From: Serilophus lunatus
Lineage: Eukaryota; Chordata; Aves; Passeriformes; Eurylaimidae
DNA length: 64,000 nucleotides
Assembly (NCBI GenBank): GCA_013399895.1
Contig: VXBA01001490.1
Location: forward strand, 107,540 to 171,539
Direction of reading: 5' to 3'
Part shown: one piece after another, positions 11,580 through 23,040 of the stretch
Layout: the number at the start of each line of letters is the position of its first letter
Position numbering within the stretch: the first letter of the stretch is position 1
The notes under the pieces: model-generated
Seen by the model: only the letters and a program-made list of their open reading frames with translations
Database searches by the model: none
What the model was told of the DNA's origin: nothing
Program-made: the position numbers and the translations under genes

Positions 11580-14500
11580 AGTTCCTCTGTATTGCTCCCT
11601 CTTTGACCACTGATGTTACTGGACTTATTCTATTAGCGGAAAACATGCTTCAGGAAGTTGATGTTACTCAAGTGTGTCAGTCCCCTGTGCTAGAGTCTTA
11701 AAAACAAGGAATTACCAGATTCAAAGACACCTCTTAACCTCCCCTCACACCCACACAGCATGTCTCTATTGACAGTGACAGATACTGCATCTTAATAGGG
11801 AACCTACTTCAGCCTCCAGCAGAGAAGGAAGCACTCTACTCATTAATCTCCCTCATAGTATAGTCTGAATCCTTATTTACAGCCTCAGCAACATTAGCAA
11901 GCGTTCTGTGTTGACATATGCACACAGGTTAGGCGTGTCAGACAGTATGAGCTTCTGGGGGAAGCTGATGTTTTAATGAAGGGTTTGCCTCCTCCTCATC
12001 CTAGGGAAACAGTGCCTGCTCTGCCGTTCACTGTCTGTAATGTAGCATCCCAATGGCATTCCTCATCTATCCAAGCCCACACCTCTGAAACAAAATACAA
12101 AGCTGTTTTGGTGAATGGCTTCAATCAGCAAGACCTCAATGTTTAAAGCCACATCTCCTTGTAGAAAAAGTTTCTATTTCTACAGAGATGGACAAAACTA
12201 GAAAACCTATAAAAAGAATATTTATCTAAAGTGTTCTGTATTTCTTTGGTGTTTAGCTATGTGGTCTGTGTTCAGGCACTTCCACTTATGTTCGATGGGA
12301 AGAGTTGCTTTGCACCACTTGCTCAATCTGTTGCCTAACAAAAACTTGATCTGAGCAAAGCCAGTGCAATGTCTTGAATGTTCTGCAGTTGAATGGCTAA
12401 ACTTTGAAATCATTATGTGGCAGATGTACTCAGAAATTTGGATAAGCAAATAGTCTTTTGGTTTTCACCATCTACATTTCAGAGTATGCAGTACTAGGAA
12501 AAGTCTAGGTGTTAGTTGCAAGTTTATGATATGCTAAAAATATACTACTGCCAATACTACAAAAGGGTCTGTTTATTTTGAGCAAGTTATCTATACTAAG
12601 GATTAGGAACTAGTTATTTTGATAGGGCTTAAAAAACCCTGAGTGATTCTCTGGAAGGAAAAAGGTAATGTTTAATTTAAAAACAAATATTGATTAGAGG
12701 GATACTGTACACTCGAAATATGATGCCAGCACTTGAAATCAAAGGAGTGTTATGTCTGGTGCATGAGACTTGGACTGAGTTTAGTAAGAATTAGGTTTTG
12801 TTTCTGGTTTTTACTGCCAGTAACTTCTTGCTTGTCTCTAAGAATTTCCCTGCATTGTATTTTCCCTCCTGCCTGAGCTCCATGCTCCTAGAAATGGGGA
12901 CTGCCTCTTCTTGCTTTATGGTACAGAGCCATTCACAAGAAAGTTTTGGCAAGGTGGTCTACTTGCCTCCAGAAGCATGTCTGTGCAAGTGTGCGATGAC
13001 TGATTGTGGATTAAAGCTTTCAGAGTATGACTCTAATACAGTTTTCCTTTTACAGCTTCCTAGAATTCATCCATACTGGTGAGTTTGAAGGGTGAAGCAA
13101 AGGCATTTGGCCTATCCGAATGTTCTGGCACCTGAAGGGTAATTGGGTGAGTTATACTTCCGAGAGTTATACAGGTGAGTAGTTGGCCAGACAATATTCT
13201 GTCTGTATTCACATTAACTACAGGAAAAACAAGGACATCTGGTTCTTTGATTCCTCTATATTATGTCCTATTTTGCCAATAATACTGACTAGCTAAGCTC
13301 TTCTAGGAAGAAATAGTACTCGTTTCTTTAACAGGATAGGGACAGACCCATATGAAACTGGGAAGTAATCTGTATGTCATGTTTACATTTAGGGCCATAT
13401 ATTCTGAACACATGACTCTTGCCCTTTCTATGTTTTATATTAACCTATTTCATTTAATCCAGACAGTTCTCTATCTCTTTATGTAAAATTCACTTGACCC
13501 TTCCTTGCTCACCTATATAAATTCAAGTATAGATTTTTTGAGGGATATCATCTGAAATGTTTTATTCATGGTACAAAATCATACATTAGTATCCCAGTGT
13601 CTGATCCGTTGAATAATGATTACTTGAAAACACGCTTCTTACCTGATCAAATGCTTAGCATCTACTTATTGGATAAGGGTAATGGTCCATTTGCCACCAG
13701 ATAAGGGACATACCTTAAAATGTCAAGGATACTCACCCTAACTAATTCAAATTTATCTTAAATATTCTCTAATACCTCAGTAACAGCATTAGGGTCACCT
13801 ACTGTGCTTAACAGCATTAATCTGTATTGTTCCAATATCCTTCATGGAATAAACCCAAGATTTATCAATAGTCTTAATTAACAAGCAGTAACAAAATGAC
13901 TCGGGGCACAGTAGTTCTCCATATTTGCTTGTATGCCCCTGTAATTTTCTGAAAATGCTTACTAGGATGAGATATATGAAAGGGGATTTCAAAGAATGTG
14001 CTTAGCAAAGGGTCTGTAGGAGAAGTCAGGTTCTCCTGAGCATTCCTTGTGTAATGGACATAAACCTCCTGCGAGGTCTTCCTGCCACAGGCTCTCTTGC
14101 AGATAGAGCCTGTTTGGAATTCAGTTTTTTTGCTTTCACTCCATGTGTAGATGATTGTGTGTGGTATTAGCCACTTCATTTTGCAAGGAAGGATTAATCA
14201 ACCACAAAAGGCACAAAGACTGGTATCATTGATATTTAACAAGTCTCAGATATTAGGGAGAAAAATAATGCACTTTTTTCATGGGTTGCTCTTCAGTTAT
14301 ATAGTTCCAAGCATTTTTTAAAAAGTCGGTGATCATTACTAGCTTCCTTGTCAGAGCACCAAAGAAAGAGAGATGCTTACCTCTGTTCTGATAACATTAT
14401 CACAATTTAAAGACCCTGAAAAGAACAGAAATCCCCAATTGATCAAGCTGTGCCACACTGCCAATAAGTCTTCTTTCCAAGAACCCTGTAGCAATGAGTA

Positions 14501-15323
14501 AGCTCTTGGGACACTAAGGAATAGGAGAGAAAATAGCAGAGCCTTAGTCTTGTGGAGTCTGTGTGGGAAGATAGTCCTTGGAGCACCACAGGGAGGGGTC
14601 TACAAAATGGAACAAGTCTGCCTTGTCTTTTTCAAGATGTTTAAGGTAGCTTCAAAGCCATGGCAACAGCCATGGAAATAAATGGGGTTTTTTACTAGCT
14701 TGTTGGGTAGATTTTGCTTAAGACATTAATTGCCAGGGCTCTTTTTACTTTCAGTACCAGACAGTATTTTATACTATGAAATTAGATGGTAGCTTATTTG
14801 GTTCAATATATACTGCATTTGCCCTGTTGAAATACCCTTTCAAAGACCTGTTGTGCTGTTTAAGTAATTCTGACAGAGTACCTCCAGTCTTGAGAGGAAC
14901 CCCACCCTGTTCCTGGATCAAAACACTGTATCCTCTGCTACCCTTAGCCCACAGGTCTTGTGGTTTGTACCCAGGGGCCTGAAGGGTGGTTGAAATGTCT
15001 TAAGTGCCACTCGGCATCTGGGGCTGTGCTTTCCTTAGAGCTGTCCCTGGAGAAGACAGCACCCACATTCTGTTTGCCTAGTCAATCTCCTTTAAAAATA
15101 ATACTGAAAGAACAGTAAAAGTAGGGATGGCAGTGAGCCAGTCAGGTTATGAAAAATATGCATCTAAAAATCATATTTGACTGTTAAACTGCCCGAGCTT
15201 GATTGTTTCTCTTCGTCATACTCCCCTCATGCACCTAGTTTCCTGTGACTTCTGCCCTCTAACCTGTGCTTTTTCGAGAAGTAGTACTACATTAACTAGT
15301 ACAATGTTATGCTTCTTCTATGG

Positions 15324-16675
15324 TGTGGTGGTTTAGCACCACTATATTAATTAGGGGGCACTCTCAATAGTGACGAGAAGAATGAACAGAATTAACAACA
15401 GAGAAACACTTTATTTGTCTGGAGCTCAACCGAAAAGACAGACAACAGTTTAAGGGAACTCCAAACTTAACACAGAAAAGCGCCCAACAAAAACCATGAA
15501 AAAGGAAAACAAAGGGAAAAAAAAAAACGAATAAGGGAACTGTTTTCAAAGGCCAGGGAGGCTGACCAAAGACAAGCAGTGGGAAGGGAGAGCCACTTCC
15601 TCCTTCTCTCTCTCTCTCTGGTGGTAGCAAACTCCTGGCCCTTGGAATCTCTGTAAAACACAACAGGGTGAAAGGTTCCTCCCCCCCCACCCCAACCTGG
15701 GATGTTATTTTGGGGAAGCCTTCAACCTGCAGTTGTGCTGGATTGGCTCCGATGCCGATGGGGGATGGGCAGAGTCAANNNNNNNNNNNNNNNNNNNNNN
15801 NNNNNNNNNNNNNNNNNNNNNNNNNNNNNNNNNNNNNNNNNNNNNNNNNNNNNNNNNNNNNNNNNNNNNNNNNNNNNNNNNNNNNNNNNNNNNNNNNNNN
15901 NNNNNNNNNNNNNNNNNNNNNNNNNNNNNNNNNNNNNNNNNNNNNNNNNNNNNNNNNNNNNNNNNNNNNNNNNNNNNNNNNNNNNNNNNNNNNNNNNNNN
16001 NNNNNNNNNNNNNNNNNNNNNNNNNNNNNNNNNNNNNNNNNNNNNNNNNNNNNNNNNNNNNNNNNNNNNNNNNNNNNNNNNNNNNNNNNNNNNNNNNNNN
16101 NNNNNNNNNNNNNNNNNNNNNNNNNNNNNNNNNNNNNNNNNNNNNNNNNNNNNNNNNNNNNNNNNNNNNNNNNNNNNNNNNNNNNNNNNNNNNNNNNNNN
16201 NNNNNNNNNNNNNNNNNNNNNNNNNNNNNNNNNNNNNNNNNNNNNNNNNNNNNNNNNNNNNNNNNNNNNNNNNNNNNNNNNNNNNNNNNNNNNNNNNNNN
16301 NNNNNNNNNNNNNNNNNNNNNNNNNNNNNNNNNNNNNNNNNNNNNNNNNNNNNNNNNNNNNNNNNNNNNNNNNNNNNNNNNNNNNNNNNNNNNNNNNNNN
16401 NNNNNNNNNNNNNNNNNNNNNNNNNNNNNNNNNNNNNNNNNNNNNNNNNNNNNNNNNNNNNNNNNNNNNNNNNNNNNNNNNNNNNNNNNNNNNNNNNNNN
16501 NNNNNNNNNNNNNNNNNNNNNNNNNNNNNNNNNNNNNNNNNNNNNNNNNNNNNNAAGCAAGGGGAGCAAAAAACTGAAAAACCCCAGGTTTACACCAAAA
16601 ATGGGGAAGTCCCTTCCCTCCCTCTAAGAAACCCCCAGCACTCCCTGTACCCCCCTCCCCTTTCAAACCCCTACA
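15324..16675 (-). mobile_element. Solo LTR of an endogenous retrovirus, interrupted by an assembly gap
   Basis: The unit begins TGTGGTGGTTTAGCACCAC and ends CCCCTACA in plus orientation, so it has the TG...CA ends of an LTR. It is flanked by perfect 5-bp target duplications TATGG (15319-15323 and 16676-16680). A minus-strand AATAAA (15410-15415) about 90 bases from the left end is placed as a polyadenylation signal in R/U5, giving minus orientation. 455 and 121 bases are resolved on either side of 776 N. A five-base duplication fits an ERVL-like class. I do not recognise the exact family, and the unresolved centre could also hide a truncated provirus or an unrelated insertion. Confidence 0.8.
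15779..16554. other. Assembly gap (776 N)
   Basis: A run of N inside the LTR unit. All long open frames crossing it are artefacts of untranslated N. The length may be an estimate. The flanks are C- and G-rich homopolymer stretches, a usual cause of dropout. Confidence 0.99.
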
Positions 16676-16680
16676 TATGG

Positions 16681-17329
16681 AACATGAGCTTGTTTATTTG
16701 ATGCATAGTAATGAATTCATAACTGCAGTTTTTTAGCACTTCAGGGGTAGCATGTCTGGCCTCCACTCTTTTAGATCTACGAATGCACGTACAGACATTC
16801 TTGCACACACACGCACACACACAAACCCCCATGCAGTCATTTGCCAGCTCATTCTGAAGGACAATGTATTTGATGGTTTTGCTGTCATAATTTTCATCTT
16901 TTGGTGTTGGTGGGAAATGCAAGATGAAAAAAGCATGGACATGAACACAGCATTTGGTGTGTTCCACAGCTCCCAGTTTGTGAGCTCCAGAATCCACTGT
17001 TAAAGATTGCCAAAATTATGAAAAAGGGGGCTAGCTCTGCCACCTTAGACCCAGAACAGGATTTGTAAGACAAGTTTAGTATCTGTGGAAAAAATACCTA
17101 GTAGAGGTACTTGGATACTGCCAGCTTGTTTCTAGTCAGCATCCCACAGCAAAGAATTATTGCGTCTTATGATTATTTTTTATTTACATACACATCAACC
17201 TGACAAAATGAGGCTTATGCTTTCTCAGCTTTTTAGTTTCCAGCTGACTATCATTTTCTTTTAAGATTAAATAAGTAATTTATTGAACTGTAACATCAAG
17301 TATTTATTAGGAAATTACTGGGTAATTTT
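16681..17329. other. Non-coding DNA with a short CA repeat
   Basis: An interrupted CA tract lies at 16803-16826. Otherwise nothing recognised; overlapping open frames on both strands are probably chance. Confidence 0.6.
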
Positions 17330-18112
17330 AACTGTATCTTTTTTTAAAACATAAATCTGCATCCAAGGCCTCCAGTAACTTTGTGCAACTCTGCACCATT
17401 AATTTCTTCCAGAGTGACATTCTGATATGAGCTGAACAGATGGAATTGCAGGATTGTTCTAGCAAATTTATCATAAAAAATGCATCCGACACCTGTGTAA
17501 TTTGCCTAATCATTTTCCTAATAAGCTCCCACCATTAATTATGCACGATTTCCACAATGCAATCAAGATAAAAGTAAATCTGATGACTTAATACCCTTCA
17601 AAATAATTGGTTCACCCAACACAAGGCCTCCTTTGCTTTCCATAGCCATTCTAGTTAATTAGAAAAAGGGTGCACCCTGTAGGAGTCAGCAGAATGGAGG
17701 CTGAGTGCATGGTGGGAGGCAGGCCTGCTGGTTTTTTGGGCAGGAGTCAAGGATATTAACTCATGAAAGAGAGGAAGGGGCCCCCGCCTCACCCCCCTGC
17801 CTCTCATTGCTGCCTATCACCCCCCCTGCCCACCCCACCCAGCAGCAAACAGATGCGATTAGTGTTCTTCAGCCATCAGAAAACTGACTGCAGGACTCCG
17901 AGGGTCTAATGAGAATCAACTTTTCGGCGGCTGCTGTCTTGCGGTGCAGCCCACCTGTCACATCATTAGGTGCAGCATGTGCCTGGAATTCACTTTGCTA
18001 AATGAGATTTACAGGCCCCAGTGAAACCCATCCTGCAGCATTCCTGCTTCAATTAGCTAAAGATTAATTGTCTGAGAAAGGGAATGAAAGTTTTACTTCA
18101 ACTGACCTGAAA
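17330..18112. promoter_or_regulatory. Candidate conserved non-coding element cluster (part 1)
   Basis: This stretch lacks recognisable repeats and is dense in transcription-factor-type cores. I see TAATTA/ATTAATTATGCA near 17534-17545, the E-boxes CACCTG near 17491 and CCACCTGTCA near 17951, a CATCATTAGG near 17963, and ATTAGCTAAAGATTAATTGT at 18053-18072. It is less AT-rich than its surroundings and contains CpGs (for example the TTTTCGGCGG stretch near 17922). These are properties of vertebrate developmental enhancers, but conservation itself cannot be seen in one sequence. The target gene is unknown; it could equally be ordinary unique DNA. Confidence 0.45.
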
Positions 18113-18115
18113 ATG

Positions 18116-18171
18116 GTGGGGGGGAAGGGAAGAGGGCGGGGGGGATAGAGGGGGAGGCAGGAAGGAGGGCA
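18116..18171 (+). repeat. G-rich tract with G-quadruplex potential
   Basis: Runs of 7, 3, 3 and 7 G at 18118-18124, 18127-18129, 18134-18136 and 18138-18144 are separated by loops of 2, 4 and 1 bases, satisfying the usual G3+N1-7 rule. More G runs follow to 18171. It sits between two blocks that look regulatory. Confidence 0.85.
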
Positions 18172-18346
18172 GAAAGTATGGCTCAGGTATTCCACATAGG
18201 CCTCAGGCAGTGTGGAAAAACGTGATAATTTAAAGGTGCTGCAAATTTCCTACACCTCGTCTGTATGACTGAAATTAACTAGCACTAAAAGCTGTCAAAT
18301 TAAAGGTTGACTTCCAGATATTAGCACCTTAAATGTCACCGAATAT
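18172..18346. promoter_or_regulatory. Candidate conserved non-coding element (part 2)
   Basis: Unique, repeat-free sequence between the G-rich and C-rich tracts with TAATTTAAAGG, AAATTAACTAGC and similar AT-rich homeodomain-like cores. It is called only because of composition and position; there is no direct evidence of activity. Confidence 0.35.
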
Positions 18347-18439
18347 TCTCCGTTTCTCCCCTCCCCGTCCTCCCTCCTTTTTCTCCCTCAGCCTCTCTTC
18401 CCCTTGCCCCCCCTCATCCCTCTCCCTGCTTTTTTTTTT
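18347..18439. repeat. Pyrimidine-rich tract
   Basis: About 90 bases almost wholly C and T, ending in a T9-10 run. It mirrors the purine-rich tract at 18116-18171 and could form triplex-type structures. A CA-rich stretch (18442-18480) follows. Confidence 0.85.
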
Positions 18440-18529
18440 GGCAAACACACACATCAGCACACCTGCACATGCACACAAACATTATCCTACTGCTGTTCCT
18501 GCTAACTGCTTGTGCGTGCTCAGGCCAGA

Positions 18530-18760
18530 GTCGTTGGTATAAATCTCTGATGTAACCATGGCTACAGAACAACTGGCAATTACAAAATTTCCTCCATTTT
18601 TAATGTTACACTAATTATGTTTGAATGTGTTTTAATGGTGAAAGGAATTGAGGAGATGAAACAGTGCTCTGCACGCAAAGAGCCGGGCGAGAGCCTATGT
18701 CTCCCATCTTCGACAGCTTGGAAACCAAGCCTAGGAAAGGTACGGCATCTTGAAATAAGC
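18530..18760. promoter_or_regulatory. Candidate conserved non-coding element (part 3)
   Basis: Repeat-free sequence with CAATTACAAAATTTCC, ACTAATTATG and TTTTAATGG cores followed by a CpG-containing patch (GAGCCGGGCGAGAG near 18681). It resembles part 1 in texture. Function and conservation are inferred, not shown. Confidence 0.35.
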
Positions 18761-19000
18761 TGGTGTACCTGCAGGTGTAGGATATGTTCACCAGTGCCTG
18801 AAATTTGTGGATCAAAGTTTAGAATCTAAATGATAACACCAAAACAAGCACACAAGCCTGCTCATAAACTGGAAAAACAAAATCACTGCTTCATTTGAAC
18901 TTCATTCAAGACTAAAAAACGGCTGCTTGTACTGCAGTGCATTGCTTTGGATATCCTGCTAGCCAAAGTTGAAGCTTCAAATCTTAAGCTGGTTTTGAAG

Positions 19001-19236
19001 AATCATACAGCCATAGAATGCTTTGTTTTGGAAAGGACTTTAAAGATGATTTAGTTTCATCCCCTCTGTTGTGAACAGGGACACCTTCCACTAGGCCAGG
19101 ATGTTCAAAGCCACATCCAACCTGGACCTGGCCTTGAATACTTCCAGGGATGGGGCATCCATAGATTCTCTGGCATCCTGTTCCAGTGCCTCACCATCTT
19201 CACAGTGAAGAATTTCTTCCTTAGCTTTTGTTCCAC
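19001..19236 (-). mobile_element. CR1 LINE 3' fragment
   Basis: In plus orientation it starts with an ATAGAATG-type terminal unit and continues with 'ttggaaaggactttaaagat', 'agggacaccttccactaggc', 'tccagggatggggcatcc' and 'ctgttccagtgcctcaccat', the standard order of a reversed avian CR1 3' untranslated region. The copy is diverged and 5'-truncated near 'aagaatttcttcct'. A weakly similar continuation may run to about 19285. Confidence 0.93.
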
Positions 19237-20253
19237 TTTGATTTTGAGTTAGAAACCATTTTCTTCTATTCTGCATGGTATAAAATATTGGTGGTGTCAA
19301 GTGGTTTCTACGCTTTTACCGTATGCACTCACTGTAGAAGGCTTTATGGGATCGAAAGAGCCAAACCATCTTGCAATCGTGCTCTCAGTGTCTCTGACCT
19401 GTCTGCTTGTGTTCCATCACAAGGCTCCGTGTTACCCAGAAGCGTATGTCCCGTCAACAAATTTGAATGGAACTGATAAGTCCATGCAAGTGAGTACCTC
19501 CTGACCATGCTGAGGTTTGGGAGGCACACTCTCAATGCTCCTTTTGGATTTCAATGGTATTCTGGAGGGACATGTCCTGCCACCCAGATTATTCTAGGGC
19601 TGGGTATCACCCTCAGAGGTTTTCATCAACAGACCCTGGTGTATGCCCAGCCAGGGTGTGGTTACAGCTGGGTCTTGTGCCCATGTTGGCAGAATGTCTT
19701 CAGGTAGGGCAAGATGAGACAAATAGAAGTCAGCATAAAATGAGCAAACTACTTCTGGTGTTTTGAGCTGGGGACACAGGGATGTTATGGAACAGGTGTA
19801 AATATTTTTGTAAGACTTATTTCGTTCTGTTTTTCTAAGAGGAGTCAAGAAAAAGCACTAGCAAACATTATGCATCATTCTCCTCCATCTTCTTTCTTAA
19901 CCTGGTAATTTAGCATGCATGCACACCCACTGCTGAAGATGGGGTGGGGATACTGTTACAAATTTCCTCGCAGCAGTAAGCTCTGGATCCCAGCTGTGTC
20001 TTCAGCGGCATGAGCCAGCTTGATTATGCTAAAGCACCCCTGGATCCCTTCCTCTTTTGTTTCAGTCTACACAGGGTTTTAAAGCTTAAACATTTGACAT
20101 GCTTGGGTAGTTTCTTCTCTAATTTTATCCCAGCTGACTGTGCAATGAGTTTAACTCAGAGCCCTTAGGTGCAAGCCACTTTCCACAATGTATATTAAAC
20201 CTTATAAAACTAGCCGGTATGTCATTACCCAAAATATAATTACCTATATTGGA
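19237..20253. other. Non-coding DNA, no feature seen
   Basis: Many overlapping short open frames on both strands (up to 84 codons), none with a recognisable motif. No repeat family recognised. Confidence 0.55.
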
Positions 20254-20370
20254 ATTTGGCCAGGATACTGGGGCTAATATTGTTAGCCTTGCAAAAATTG
20301 GCGTGGGACTTTTTAATGACCACATGTGGTCAGTACCATATGTTTCCAGCTCATCTAAAGGATGGTACCT
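20254..20370 (+). repeat. Block resembling an ancient dispersed vertebrate repeat
   Basis: The ordered blocks 'ggccaggatactggggctaa', 'gtgggactttttaatgacca' and 'tcatctaaaggatggtacct' match what I recall of an old repeat found in fish, reptile and other vertebrate genomes (GCCAGGAYACYGGGG, then GGGATYTTTAATGACCACA, then TCATCYGAAGGAYGG). Order and spacing are kept although the bases are diverged. I cannot name the family with confidence; an exapted copy or chance similarity remain possible. Confidence 0.55.
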
Positions 20371-20641
20371 CTCACACAGCCATGAAATTATTTCAGAGTA
20401 GGAAAGAAAAAGCTGAGGCCAGACAGGACAGACAGTTGCTAGTTCATAGAGTGATGACATCTTGGGTGTGAAGCAGAGAGAGCTCTTTGGTAAACCCTAG
20501 TGTTGCATGGCCATGAGCTCTTATTGACTCAAATTTCCATGTTCCCTCCCTCTCTTTTGCCAGCCTTCACGACCTAGTCTGATAAGAAGAGTCACTGCCT
20601 TTCTGGAGATGAGAAATTTTACGTAAAGCTATATTTTTTTT

Positions 20642-20662
20642 ATCACTTGTGACACAAGTGAT
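20642..20662. repeat. Near-perfect palindrome
   Basis: ATCACTTGTG and CACAAGTGAT are perfect 10-base reverse complements around a single A (20652). Each arm carries a CACTTG/CAAGTG E-box-like core, so a dimeric bHLH or zinc-finger site is imaginable. No other support. Confidence 0.85.
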
Positions 20663-22784
20663 TTCATCCTCTGAAGATACTAATTTAGACAGGATTGGCA
20701 TAGACCATAAATTCAATTGGAAATGTTCTATAAAGCCCTTTTATTTTTTAAATTCCATGTGTTTTGTATCAGTCAGTCATACCATGCCCTAACTGAGGAT
20801 GACTGTATTTTAAAGTGATTAAGCTAACATTAATATTCTCATTAAAGGGAAATCTCATTTAAATACTTGGTAAAGTTTTTAAATGTTTGCTCTGTGTGCC
20901 ACTATGAAGTTGAGATGCGCTGTCTCTCAAGCAAAGCAGTTCTAGTTTACCACTGCTCCCTAGTCAGTCTGATGAGACCCATCTCCTTTTCATTCTTCAA
21001 AACATTCATAAAAACATGAAAAAGCATTTGAGTGGCTCTGGTAGAATGTAATTACAAGGTCCAAAATGAAGCTTGCACTGCAGTCTGTTTCCTTCTTATC
21101 CTTACAAGGACTATTCAGTGTTCCTGTCCTTTCTCCGTTTCTATTTTGCGTCTGTTAGTCTCCTAAGAGAGACCAAGTCTCCTATTCTTTTGTGCTGCGT
21201 ATGAGCATGAGGTTCTCTTCCCACTTTTTTTCTTCCTTCTTTGCTTTGAACTGCTAGGCCGTATACTCTTTAAATTGTACAATGAAATCCTCCGTTTACT
21301 TTAACCTGCAATAAAATAGATTTTCATTATAAAACATTTGATGGTACTGCACTACTTCTGGCCTATGCGGCTTGTTAAGGCACTAGTGGTGGCAGAAAAG
21401 TGATGACCTACCACCTCTGTTTTAAACCTAATTCTCTCTTGATTGTCAAAAGTTGTGAAAAAGAAATCAAATCTATTATTGGACAAGGTTATCATTAAGG
21501 AGGTTGGCAAGCCTTCAGCTTTATAGTCTTCAACTTTACAGCTATCCTTTGCTTGAGAGATCATCGTTTGACTTTAACGATCTGTCTTGCCACAGGTAGT
21601 AGTTAATCTTCCCTTTTTGATTAAACTAATAGAGATGGTTTTTGCCAAGTCATCTCCAAGACTCTGTTTGCTTCACTTTGACTTTTTTGCAGCTTTTATA
21701 TCCGAATATAATACAAGGCTGGTATCTGTGACTTTGGCTGTTGATATCTTCTTAACAATGGTCAATTCATATAATTGTGGCTTCATTTAGACGTGATAAA
21801 GATGTGACAGAGGAGCATAAAGGAAGAAATAGATCAGCAGTCATTATTGTCATAGGGGTTAAGAAGCTCATCATTTCTATCTAGACTAGCCACTGTGTTT
21901 GGAAAATTAATTGTTAGCTGTGACACGGCAAGCCTTTGCCAGATATGCTTGTTCAGAAGGTACAAATTCCTCTTGCTTCCTGTTGCAGAAAAATGATGTG
22001 TTTTCTAGAGGCACCCCAGACCTGGTGTGGGTCTTTTGAAGCAGGAATAAGCTCACACTTTGAGCCTCATTGCAGGTGGAGAGGCATGGACTGGCCGTAA
22101 GGAAGTTAATCCCCTGGTGTTAAGAGCATGTCTGGGCAGGAGTTTTGTGCTGTAAGAGGGTGCTTGGATGGAGAGTGTTTCAGGGCTGGAGGGAACACTG
22201 ACGGCTCTGCAGGTACCAAAATGGTAGTGACTTTATCCACTCTTACTGAGATCTCTGAACTATCCTGCTTTTGATCTTGTTATAATGTGCATCAGTTACT
22301 GCTAAACTTTAGCATAAAAATTTCAGAGATGCTTTCCTTTAAAAGACTAAATTACCTGAACCAAATCTAACTTAAGGAGGAGGGCAGTTTTAGATTTATA
22401 TCCTTGTGATACTTCAACCAGGATTATTTCAGTCAGCATGGCACAGGAGGACTCTGATAGAAGTAGGTTTGCAATGCATTTTTCAGAACTTTGAAATTCA
22501 TTGTTTTGAGAGGGACAGTAAAATGAAGCCAGCGAGAGGTGGGAGAGATGAGGCATGGTCATTCACTGGAAAAATCTGGATCTTTTGGGGTAGAAAGGGC
22601 TGCTTGCATTCAATAAAACTGGATGTATATCTAATTAATGGCAGAGTGCCCTGTGCTTTTGGAAAGCACTTATAAACCCAAAGAAATAATTCATTGTACA
22701 ATGTATCCCTAGCAAAGGACCTAACTGCAATCCGTGCCAGGACTACTATCTATCTTGGTTTCTTCTTGCATTTTGTGTTGTGAT
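20663..22784. other. AT-rich non-coding DNA, no feature seen
   Basis: No gene, CR1 tail or LTR end recognised. Open frames stay under 90 codons and lack motifs. Confidence 0.6.
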
Positions 22785-23040
22785 GCATACTTGCAGCCCT
22801 TCTTGAAGCCAAGATCAATGGGTGAGAAGCCTATTCTGGACCCAATGAGACTGACTCCATCCTAAGCTCATAAAATTTACCTTTTTCCCATTTTGTGACA
22901 TTGTTTTGGGGTGTTAGTGGTCTGTTTGCTAGGACCTTACACACACCCTTGTCTCTGGTACAATGAGGTTGCAAGGATGTGCAGCAAATTATATAAAGGC
23001 CTGTCTACACCTTCAAAATAAATTTTGATGTTGATGATTA
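22785..23040 (+). mobile_element. Possible degraded LTR
   Basis: A TATATAAAGG box (about 22990-22999) is followed within 30 bases by AATAAA (about 23018-23023), the close spacing seen in LTRs with a short R region. The upstream 200 bases are less AT-rich than their surroundings and U3-like. I find no TG/CA ends or target duplication, so this is weak. Confidence 0.25.

Larger units (their letters stand above)
9889..15318. other. AT-rich non-coding DNA with minor repeats
   Basis: No gene recognised. Within it are a 20-21 bp near-duplicate pair (10775-10795 and 10802-10821), a purine/pyrimidine hairpin (11536-11579) and a splice-site-like pair around 13056-13078 that I do not accept as an exon. 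The rest looks like unique intergenic or intronic DNA. Confidence 0.55.

Noticed and set aside
13040..13086. Possible 23-base microexon (13056-13078) with CTG|GTGAGT donor
   Set aside because: Good donor and acceptor, but the length breaks phase and nothing else supports it; chance expectation is high.
13165..13182. ACAG|GTGAGT as a recursive splice site
   Set aside because: The upstream pyrimidine tract is poor.
15668..16701. Long open frames of 260-320 codons on both strands
   Set aside because: They are open only because they cross 776 N; the resolved ends have no coding character.
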